Assembly (NCBI GenBank): GCA_016165875.1
Contig: JABBOT010000011.1
Coordinates: 11,843,766-11,907,765, forward strand
Direction of reading: 5' to 3'
Length of the DNA: 64,000 bases
Origin: Acanthopleura granulata
Lineage: Eukaryota; Mollusca; Polyplacophora; Chitonida; Chitonidae
Positions 33,663 through 43,918 of the stretch are shown here, in pieces (position 1 is the stretch's first letter; every line of letters begins with the position of its first letter). A program made the position numbers and the translations under genes. The notes under the pieces were generated by a model that saw only the letters and a list, made by a program, of their open reading frames with translations, did no database searches and had not been told where the DNA came from.

Positions 33663-36600
33663 ACAAGTTGTTCTGTAGACTGGTGTTAACTTATAAGTCT
33701 GGCCTAAGGTGCTTTATGCTTTGTGTTTATAAACAGCCCATCCCAGGTGATTTTAACAGTAGTATAATATCTGGTTATGTAACATGGTACAATAGCTAAC
33801 AGAAAACTTTGCTATTTGGCCACATTAATGGTGTTCAATGCAGGGGATTCGTATGCGTATGTATAAGTCAGTCTGTGGCCGCTGGCATTCCATGATTAAT
33901 CTCTCAGGTAATATATGTACTCTGGAGTTAGATTTTATATAACAAGGAAACTGACAGAATTAAACTCTTATCTTTTCTCTATCTCTCTCTTTGCTTCTTT
34001 TTTTTCTTTTTAGTTTTTGTAGTACGCGATGTTGCATATAAATGGACTCCAACTTGAGAGTGCACGCCTTTATACATACATTCTGGTTCGTGTGCCTAGT
34101 TGGTTATTCTATATAATAACCGAAGGGACTAAGTCTCTTTATCCATGCTTGCATTTCATTCTGTAAGGCGTAAACTCAACTAAAGATTTATCCGCGAAGC
34201 TTTTGTTATACCTTTCAATTCTTGGCGGATATTTCATTCAGATCTTTGCGCGTTTGACTCATGAGTGACACGTTTAAGCTGGTGCGCCCTTAGTACAGCC
34301 GTTTTAACTCAAGAAACAGAAAAGCCTGATTTGCTCAAGGTTACGTCTGAGACATACACTTGCACACAGGCCTACACATGTACATGCATCGTTGGTGAAG
34401 TTTGTGTCAATATTCAAATTCATTGGATAATTGCAAGGATCACCAGCTGGGCAATGTTAGGAGTGCAGACAGGCCGGTAAATGATCGAAGGTAGGCCCGA
34501 GGGTAGGGGGAGGGGGGTTAGATCAGTTTCAGATGGGAAAGCTCAACGTGCAGGCCTACACACGTACGCTCTTCCCAGGTTCCAGACTGTTCGAGTAGGC
34601 CTACTAGAATATTTTATTAGCTGGCCTATATATTTACATACATTCGGTGGAGTCTATATATGCACCTAGAGGCCTATGTCTGTTAGCTGCAGGTAAAGTC
34701 AATGAACATATTATGTATCAGTGAACGGACACGTGAAGTTATCAGTGAAAACAGTAAAAAAAAACACGGCCCATCTCATATGCGCTAATAGGCCTACTGC
34801 ACATTGCCAGTCGACACATAAGCCCTTTACTCTGTGAGTAAGCCCGTAATCGCACTGGGCCCGTGAAACCTGATATTGCTACGATGACATTGAAATGACC
34901 TTCACTGTGTCCAGGTGTATTGGAAGAGCCGGTCTGTAACTCACTGATGTGTGACGTCTAATACATAGCGGTGTACAGTGATACAGCCTATTAACCGCGT
35001 CACACTGGTTCGTATGCACTTCATCGAGTTATCGCTAAAACATAAAAACATACTGTCTACCTGCAAGTGTCACAAATATACAGTTACACTCTTTCAGCTC
35101 TCTGCAAAGGCTAAGGGCCAAGCGCACCTAAATTACGGAGGCTGAAGGTCAAGCCAACCTGAGCAGGTTGAATGGTGTAGCTAGCCTACATGTGCACTTC
35201 AACAGATTCACTTTAACAGATAAATATATATATATATGATATCCTTTCCATAAGCTAGAAAACAAGGTAGTAATTGTTCCAGTGCTAACTTCGAAGGTCA
35301 CCTCTGTCGCCTGTAACCTGTGCTTGATGGAATCCCCCCAAACCTCGAAATTACGTCACAATTTACGGAATTTCCTTATAGAATTATTCAGTAGCCCTCG
35401 TCACCCGGTCGTCCGAACACGTTTGATATAAGACTGTTATGTAGGCCTACATCATGCCAGCATTCGGTTTGTTGTCTATACAGGCTAAGTTAATCTGTCC
35501 TGCATGACGACCTTTTGTAATACAGCTTATGTTCGCAAAGACCATTTGCGTCATTGTTAACCACACTGAACACGGTGTCGACAAGAGATAGAAATGACAT
35601 TTAAATGAAAGGAAAAGGGACGTTAGAACTCCTTTGCTGCTGGTGTCCATGTTCCACACATGTGTATCTTACTGCACAAATAAAATACAAAACAGCATCC
35701 GTGCAATGCGCTATCACCGGCCTTATACATATATACTGAAGCACAGTTGCAAGAGATTGTAAGTATATGCACAAGGTTGTGGAGGCCCAACGACCTTGAC
35801 AAAATGGGTCAAGGTTAATGAAAAAAAAAAGCAAACCGTTTCTCCAGAGGACTAAATGCCCTTATCGTACAAGTTAGATGAAAACTACGGGCAGAATTCA
35901 AGAGATATCGTGCATACAGTCTTGTGACAAACCATAACTTAAATAATTAAGCCCGCTGACCTCGAAAAATCACTGAAAATAAATAAGATTCTTTCCAGAG
36001 TCTAAGTGTACAGCTGATTAAAGCTTTCCAGAGTCTAAGTGTACAGCTGATTAAAGCTTGTTAAACCTGCATGGATACAAGCGTTCACAAGCGATAAAAC
36101 CTTTTGCAATGAAATAGACAGACTTACAGACAGACGGACAGATCCCCTTGGCTAATTTTGGCTGAGTGTTAACAAAAGGAAGGCCCGAAGCTTATATAGC
36201 CCCATAAGTCATCGGTTCCTTGATGTGCTACACATTTGTACAGATATACAAGCAGCTTAAAAAAGTCCAGTGTAGTCTAAATTAAATTTTAGAAATGTTT
36301 TTGAGCCCTAAATCTACATTTACATTCAGCCTACATAAGCAAATAAGGATATTGCTACAGGTCTATCCCCCCTATTATTTTTAAGCGACATGGTTATACG
36401 GGTTAGTGGCGTATATCTGTAGATAAAGGTCAGGTAAAGCAGTGCGTTTATTACCTGTACTGCATAGCGCGTTAGGTGATAGCAAGATCAATGTGGAAAT
36501 CATGAGTGTAGCACACCTTACATATGCCCCCCCCCCCCACTCCCGTCTCCCATTCTCCCAACTCCTCCTAACACCACATACACAAACACCTATATAAGCA

Positions 36601-36830
36601 GTACAGACATTTCGGACTTGCACACTTGTATACCACTGTTACGTAATGATCTGGCTGGATTATTTCACCAAGAAGTATACGCATATGTATATAAACGTAA
36701 TCTAGCCATATATAATAAATCCCCTGGTATTATAGTTCAGCAATATTCTGCATTTCACTTGTAAGTAACTGTAGAGCTGATTAAAAAGCCTGTGTGACTG
36801 CATGTGTACATCATGCAGCTTCATACTGGG
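33663..36830. other. Spacer with local repeats
   Basis: No gene recognised. Features are an unusual concentration of taggcctac/gtaggccta palindrome-like strings (34360-35450), an (at)n run at 35223-35238, a poly-C run at 36530-36539 and a 33-bp duplication at 35991. Confidence 0.4.
35991..36056 (+). repeat. 33-bp perfect tandem duplication
   Basis: ctttccagagtctaagtgta and the following 13 nt occur at 35991-36023 and again at 36024-36056 without mismatch. Confidence 0.95.
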
Positions 36831-36832
36831 AA

Positions 36833-37024
36833 TAAGTCTAATCGGCATTGCGGAAGTCTCGCGAGATCACGCTGGTTTTGGAAGAGATACATTGGGGGCT
36901 CTCGCGAACTACTGTGATTTCACGGACGTTAACAATTAATGTTGTTGTTGGGCGCGTGAGCCCCCAACCTGTTTCGCCCAAAACCAACGTGATCTCGAGA
37001 GACTTCTGCACTGCCGACTCGGAA
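36833..37024. mobile_element. Palindromic element 1, copy 1
   Basis: Left arm atcggcattgcggaagtctc, gagatcacgctggttttgg; right arm cccaaaaccaacgtgatctc, gagagacttctgcactgccg. A short loop carries gttgttgttgggcgcgtgag. About 190 nt, non-coding. Confidence 0.85.
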
Positions 37025-37126
37025 GTCTTGTAGTGACATTAACGAAGCCATTATCCGGTGCACTGCAATACCTGTAATGTACAATAAAGGCATTATAAAA
37101 GACGTTGACCAGGGATAGTTAAACGT

Positions 37127-37372
37127 GATACAGGTGGCTCGATGTGGCTGTCAGGTCCAAAAAGCAACAATCGCGTGTTCGAACCCAACACATCGCTGCT
37201 TCGACTGCGGCATCAAGTTATTTAGGCTTAAGATCGAGGTTTGTCAGGCACTTAGCGAATGTCGGTGGTTTGCTCTGGGCATTCCGATATCCTGCACCCA
37301 TAAATCTTACGACGTCATATGCAAGTAAAATATATAACGGCGTTAAACAGAAATCAAACGAATAATAGCTAG
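37127..37372 (+). repeat. SINE-C copy
   Basis: Head ggtggctcgatgtggctgtc with B-box-like gtgttcgaacccaac, body gaggtttgtcaggcacttag, tail acggcgttaaacagaaatca. It shares head and body motifs with 40687-40935. Confidence 0.65.
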
Positions 37373-39075
37373 AAGGCGAATATAGTTTAACATCCATTTT
37401 GTAGTGATTTGAACTACATGATATGATGATATATTGACGATGAGTATGTCCTGTATGGCAATACATTTCCACCTATACTTGTAGGCCTTTTGGCGTACAA
37501 TTTGAGATCTTACGCAGACTCCATAAGATTATGTGAGGGATATATATTTCTCCACAAAACCATCCTATAAATAGAAACACTTCTTTAGACCCTTTATTTG
37601 TTAAACCTGAGTATTGTAACATGAGTGCTGCAAGTCTTGCCTACTGACACACTGACCTACATTGTCTTTCTTGTGGCACAGAACACTTCTTTCTACCCAC
37701 GTCGATCCAGATGTACCGTATATATGTATATCTATACCCATTAAGGCGAGATTGGACGAAGGGCTAAATTTTCCCTTCAGACGTTGCCGTGAAAACACGA
37801 GAACATGAACAGTGTACCTGTTTCTCTCTGCGCGGGTACATTTGCGTGCGAATTAATCTCGGCTGGAAGCAGTCTTCAGTAGCAGCCGGCCCAGACATAT
37901 GACGGATATGATGACGTCATCCTCGACACAGAACGTGCCTATGTCCATGATACTTTCGTTCTGTCTTCACGCAGGGGGTAACGTCAGACCAGTACTTTGG
38001 CACACAGGGGGCTGATGTGGAGTATTGGCGTATCGATCGTAAGTGCTGCCTCCTAATGCACTAGGTTTCTGGAGATGACGACAGGGCAGTATACGGTGTG
38101 TAATGGAATTGGATTGATGATGATACCGTCCTTCTAATCGTACAGGAATACATAGATTAATTCCTCAACCCTTTGAATTTCGCGCATGAAAGAGCAACAT
38201 CAGGTGCGATTTATGCACGTTTATAATTTGATTTTTGAGTGTGTGGATAGTACCGTTCTGGCAAGCTAGCAGGAAAACATAACCTATAACATGCTTCATC
38301 ATTTTCGCATATGGAAGTGCAACTTTCAGTGCCATTTACGCACCTTTATAATTTGGTTTTGACAAGGCTACATTGGTTAGGTTGTACAATTTGGTTTTGA
38401 CAAGGCTACATTGGTTAGGTTTTACAACTTCTCCAGGGTTTCACAAAAGGTAAATAAAGGAATATCCTTAAATAAACATCGTGCAAACGTACGAAAAGGT
38501 CAAGGATTACAACAGATCTTTTTATAGTTTACCATTAACGATGCATTATATATCGTGAGTACTTCTAGGTCTTCCTAGAAGAAATTCAAATATATCGATG
38601 CAATTGATTTTGTGCCATACTTCAAGAATTTTTCTCTTATACCCCCATGATCAGTTCTATGGGTGGAATAGAGGAGTTTCGAGTTCGGACTTTTTTGTCG
38701 CAGAAGGTAAAAAAAAGTTCAACTGTGTCATATGATTTGTCAAAAATGTCAGGCAATTTGTTGATTTTAACCTACCGATCACCTGACTTGCCGTATTAGG
38801 GAGGTACAAACAACCTCTCCTTCAATCAGGAGCTTCTTAAATTACAAAACTTCCACCTCCTCAATTTTTCCTATCGTACATCCAGTCTAAATAACTTTTT
38901 TTGGAACTTTTCTTAGACTCCCATGTTATAGTAAAAGTAATCAGAAATAGTTGCCCAACATCTTTGACAGGTCACATGGTACAGTAGGGCTTTTCTTAAC
39001 TTTAGCGATAAAACAGTTCAATCTCTAAACCCCCCTATTGAGAAGCCAGAGTGATCGGGTTAATAAAAAAAAATA
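37373..39075. other. Spacer with one exon-like segment
   Basis: Holds a 38-bp tandem duplication (38351-38426) and an exon-like frame at 37975-38038 (GVTSDQYFGTQGADVEYWRI) between a pyrimidine-rich acceptor and a GTAAGT donor. No gene can be built from it. Confidence 0.3.
38351..38426 (+). repeat. 38-bp tandem duplication
   Basis: atttggttttgacaaggcta, cattggttaggtt recurs at 38389 with a single g/t difference. Confidence 0.92.
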
Positions 39076-39089
39076 TTGAAAGTTATTGA

Positions 39090-39202
39090 CGAATTCTCTC
39101 ACGTATGGCGTACAGAAAAACACGCCATATTGGTGGAAGACAAGTGGTCTGAAATGAACGTTAAACTGTACAAACTGTACAAACTGTACAAACTGTACAA
39201 AC
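39090..39202 (+). repeat. SINE-like tail followed by a 9-nt tandem array
   Basis: gccatattggtggaagacaa, gtggtctgaaatgaacgtta resembles a SINE 3' region, and runs straight into (actgtacaa)n with four units at 39165-39202. Confidence 0.6.
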
Positions 39203-40686
39203 CACCAGGCTCCATAAAGGGTGAGCCGAGAGGGCGAGATTCAAATAAATATATTGGCGAACTGATTTGTACTTATCACCGTACACTCCAATATCTTACA
39301 ACGATCATTCGATCTCATGCATGCATAGAGGATAAGGGAGTGCAAGAGTTAAAACCACTGACCATTGGCAAGTGACAAACCTCTTAACATGACGAACGGA
39401 GTTCTGAACATCAGATCGAATTTGAAGTGAAACACGGCGCATGTGCTAAGTTAAGTTTGCCCAGAAGGTTGGATAATATTCTGTTTATTTCGGTGAAGTA
39501 TTTTTTTCCAACAGCCACTTACACTGTGGAAGTTGACATTTGACCGTGCTCCATCGACTGGCATGAAACGCAGCCATTCTGTGTAGGCTGTGACGTAATT
39601 GTTCCAAGCTCGGAACACTCTTGTCGCTGAGACTGTAGTAAGCAACATAAGTCAGTTTGTATATAAGTATGTATATATAAATTTATAACATGAAGTGATC
39701 TAGAAACTTACTCTCGCCATAACACAATGGTCTGGAAATTATGTGCAGTGTTGTTCACACATCTACCAGTTATAATTAAAACACATAGCGTTAAAAGAGT
39801 GTCCTGTCTCTCTGTTATTACATGTTACATCGACATTTAACTCAGAAGATTTACGTCACAGCTTACAAACAGCTGATATCTCCTAGCTCTCTGATTGGTT
39901 AGTCTCTCATAAGCTTAAAAGTATGGACGCCTTCAGATCCCCAGTCGGCAGCAAAATACTCCACACTTCAAACGAAGACAATTCAGCAAAGAATTCATAC
40001 AAATTCAAACAGGTTTTTGTATTCAATAGAGAATGTTGTAATCTTTTTAATGAACAGTGCCATGGGCATGAACTGTCTTTCACTTTGACATGTAATCTGT
40101 ATGGACCAAGCGTCAATACAGACATTCGCATATATCCCAAATCGTCAACAAGAATGGACTTTTGGGCGGGTTCATAATATCGCAACACCGATGCCCAAAA
40201 GAACGTTCAAAACCATCCACTAAAGAAGTGAGACAGAGGAGCAGCCAACAGGTTTCAAAATGAAGCTGGAAAGACACAATCTTTGTTCTTAAGTATTTGC
40301 TCAACATTTAATCAGTATCGGTATCCAAATCTTGTAACATAAGAGGGCGGGGCTATATAATATAGTTTATAAACCAATGTGAACCTTCTCACCAAGTTTA
40401 AGAACAAAGAATTAACTTGACCTTCTCCAGGCATATAACCACAACTGATCTTACAGGACTTGTTGGCAGTGGTTATATAGCGGAAAAACCAAAGTGACCT
40501 CATTACAACCTGACATGGTAACTATGGACCGTCTATATATTTGTAGGGTAGGCTATACAGCCGCGGCTGATCCTATGACAATTGACAGGGGCATAAAATC
40601 CACTTCCTTCCGCTTAAAGAGTGTCGTCCAGGTTAAGCAGCCGGTCGTAAAATTACAAAGCTAAGAACCTGTTTAAGCACTAATTT
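39203..40686. other. Spacer; an 84-residue ORF of unknown status
   Basis: An ATG-started frame at 39923-40177 (+) begins MDAFRSPVGSKILHTSNEDN and runs to a stop without low complexity, but has no motif, domain or convincing splice sites. I do not call it a gene. Confidence 0.25.
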
Positions 40687-40935
40687 GTGATGGTTCAGAT
40701 GGTTAAAGCGCTGGCTCGATGCAGCTGTCAGACCCTCAATCTATTGGATCGGGGCTCGAATCTAGCCCTTGCTGTTTATGCTGCAGCTTTAAGTCAAGAG
40801 GTTTGTCAAGTATACCTGACCGAGGTCACCCATTCACTCCGGTTTCCTCAACTCACAAGCTTGGTTGCTGTCATATAAGTGAAAAATTCTTTATCATGCC
40901 CCGTGCATTAAGCACCAGTCAATCAATCTCCTACC
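40687..40935 (+). repeat. SINE-C copy with a SINE-A-like tail
   Basis: Head atggttaaagcgctggctcg, atgcagctgtcag, with B-box-like ggggctcgaatct; body gaggtttgtcaagtatacct; then ggtttcctcaactcacaagc and ttgctgtcatataagtgaaa, which resembles the SINE-A core and tail. Confidence 0.75.
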
Positions 40936-42711
40936 AGATGCCGGAAATGCACCAAGGGCATCTCTGAAAGCAGTGACGTCACAGTTGACGTGTCGCGTAA
41001 ACTTGGTTGAACTCTTAACCTGCGATTTCCTATCAGTTAAGCACATTAATTTTGACATGGATTCTAGCTGTACAGAAGCGCATGTATATACATACTGCAT
41101 ATTAATTTTAAAATATTAATGAAAAAAAGTAGACGACGTTTCTCATTAAACTTCATATGTTCTGAGTTTTTTTGACGACAAATCTTATGCTTGTTTGGAC
41201 ATTTCCAGCTGCACTGGCAGTATTACTGACTCGCATATGTACATTTATATTTATACTAGCTCTGTCGCATGCTGACTACGTTTAGTTTAGCGCAGGTCCA
41301 ACGCGTGCTGCATTCGATCCTCAAATTTCAATCGAATACCATTTATATTATTAAGTTTACTGGTCGAAGGTGTACATATACATCCACTGTAGCACGTCCG
41401 TTGTTTTACATATATTCTGCATTTCATGCATTACGTTCCGTTCTTCGGTCAGTCATACTTCTATGTACATGCGGCTCCTACTACAACGCCCATTTAACGC
41501 CTTCGGGGAGAAACAGCGGCTTCGCATTGTACCTGCATAGTGCATTTAGTTACCAAATCGCTATGGAACCGGTGTGTCGGTAATATTTCACCACAGGTAC
41601 ACGGCATATTCTGTGTGTCGCCGATCGTGGGCGGTTGTCAGTAGGTAATTGTATTCATCAAGTTATTGATAATGGGCGGGTATTACATATACCACGTTTA
41701 TGGTGTATATATCCTGCATATGTGTCTATATATATACTGCATATAATGCGTGTCCCTGATAATTGGCGGGTACCCCGCGTCTTAGTTATCTGATGTGTGG
41801 TGTTTCACTGAGGCAGCACCTGCACAGTATGAAATTAACTCAACATCTTTATTGGTTCATTTTCACAGTGGTTCGCTAGCATTACACTGAGTGCATGGAT
41901 ACAGCAATACAAACTACAGACAGTGCGCCGTCAAGATCTTTAAACATGACCTCGAGATAATCAGGCCTGTATATAAAATATATAATAAAAAAGAATAAAT
42001 AAGAAAGAAAGAAAGAAATCAGAATAAAATACTTGCAACCGTATACAGTACGTCTATATGCAAGCAGTTCTTAATAAATAGCTGATATATAGCGAGTACA
42101 CAGTTCCATTGGGAGCTCCCTGCTACAAGGAGAGAGATACCGTCTTTATATGCGCGAGATTGTATGGCAAGTGGCATGAAACGTTCAAACAAATCCAGCG
42201 GTAAAAGAAGTAGGTCAAAAGTCCTTGAAGTGGATCCGCGCAGATAGCAGAATCTGTCGTTTGTCTACCAGAGTTATCAACCTTGATTGCAAACGGATCA
42301 TTTTATGTTGGAACTTGGAACGTCGCGTGGTGTAAAATTAATCTAGATGTTAAAGGGAAATTTTGCACAATCACTCCGGATATTTCATGTGCTTTATATG
42401 TTTAAACGAGCCATTAAATATACTTGAGAAGTCGCTTCAATTGCGCGATTCTTCGGAAGAGTGCATGTTTCACTAACGTCGGTAACGCCCCCTTAGTGCC
42501 GTAATATTTATCGCTTAGTATTGCCTTGCGCGTCGGAAGCGCTTACAAAATCGAGCGATATCTAATTCGATAGAATGAAACAAAATGGGTGTTTTCCAAG
42601 TTCATACGGTGAAAATCAAGAATCTGTGACATTTCAGAAAATTTAAACCCTTTACTTCAGACCAGTTCTAATTTTTGCGTCACCTTCGCGTGTTTCCGTA
42701 AATGTGACGTC
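40936..42711. other. Spacer leading to a CpG-bearing block
   Basis: Two near-identical strings gataatgggcgggta and gataattggcgggta lie about 90 nt apart near 41670-41775, an (aaag)n run lies at 42003-42016, and CpG dinucleotides become denser from about 42430, ending in a CRE at 42706. Confidence 0.35.
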
Positions 42712-42713
42712 AT
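42706..42713. promoter_or_regulatory. CRE palindrome TGACGTCA
   Basis: Perfect octamer overlapping the ATG of the exon-like segment at 42712. A candidate CREB/ATF site in a presumptive promoter. Confidence 0.4.
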
Positions 42714-42801
42714 GCACGAAAACAAAAATTCGCCATATCGTGTGGCTGATGGTGGCGATGTGAAATATGTGAAGAAAACCCTTCTTTTCTGGACATCTTT
42801 T
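42712..42801 (+). CDS. Orphan first-exon-like segment with a CRE
   Basis: The ATG lies at the end of a perfect TGACGTCA (42706-42713) in a CpG-containing block. It opens 30 codons, MHENKNSPYRVADGGDVKYV then KKTLLFWTSF, ending at a consensus donor TTTT|GTAAGT in phase 0. The end looks like the start of a membrane helix. A phase-0 acceptor at about 44444 opens onto VLLLASYFILAQLVDLL, but that frame is AT-rich and may be chance. Alternatively this is the 5' exon of the RNF13-like gene with an upstream ORF. The parent gene is unknown. Confidence 0.3.
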
Positions 42802-43723
42802 GTAAGTACCACTTTACTTATCACATGATAAGAAACAGAGCTGTTTTCTCAGAACCGTTAGTTGGCTGTAGACTTTGCTGGGGAGTTGACAAGTGAATAA
42901 TCCCTGAAGACATATCGGAGTATGTGTCATTGTCATCGCCTGTGACTGGGGAAAAAATGTAGACCTACATTATTGAATTCGGGAGATTGTCACAGGAAAA
43001 AATGTGACCAGTCATCACAAGCATGTGACTCGCTGAATTGTTTCAGATGGGGTACATTAGAGCACTAGATGGAAACAGGCTACATTGTTTCTTGTTGCAA
43101 AGGCGCTGCCATAAGTGACACAATGCTGTCAAAAAATAAGTCTACAAAATAAGTCTACAAACTTGTTCAGCGGAATACATTATGTGGTACAGGCCAGATA
43201 GCCATTTAGAGTTCCGCATAACTCGTCATACGGTAGATAAACAAAAGCACATGGTCATTTGTGCCATTCTTTTAACGTTACGACAGTCCAGTATAGAGCT
43301 CCCTTCAAAGTTTTTTAGCGTGTGTTTCAATGACTTTTCCACTTGAAACAGTCCTAGAGCCCACATATAGTCTAAAATGACAGACACATACAAGGCACGA
43401 AATGGGCTGAATTTTGTGTGACTGCCTATGGTTACAGTGCTTTCAACACAGCCATGAGGAACTGTTTATCCACTAGTGAAAGGTATTCCAGTCATGCGCA
43501 TTCGAAACAGCTGTCTAGCTTATTGACAGTCGAACATAAGAAAAGGCTTAAAGTGAAACTTTAATTTTCTTGGGATCACGTGAAAATAAAAACATTGGCA
43601 CCCAGGGTTAATATCAAATAATTTGAAAGCGAAACGTTAACTGAAGTTCTAAAGACTTGATTGGTGTCACATGGTAGAGTGGTGTAATGCATTGAAGGAT
43701 CTTCTTTTTGCACTGGAGATCGG

Positions 43724-43918
43724 AATAAGCTGAATCGGCATTGCAGAAGTCTTCCGAGACGACGCTGGTTTTGCACGATACAGGATGGGGGCTCTCGCAC
43801 CCAACAGCAACAACAACAGTATTGTTATCCTTCATGGTAACTCAGAGAGAACCCCCACCCAGTTTCAGCCAAAACCAGCGTGATGTCGAGAGGCTTCTGC
43901 AATGCCGAGTCAGCTAAT
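43724..43918. mobile_element. Palindromic element 1, copy 2
   Basis: Left arm agctgaatcggcattgcaga, agtcttccgagacgacgctg; right arm gccaaaaccagcgtgatgtc, ttctgcaatgccgagtcagc. The loop (cacccaacagcaacaacaac) is in the opposite orientation to copy 1. Confidence 0.85.

Noticed and set aside
39907..40188. Opposing 84- and 93-residue frames
   Set aside because: Neither shows a domain, codon bias or splice support that would separate it from chance.
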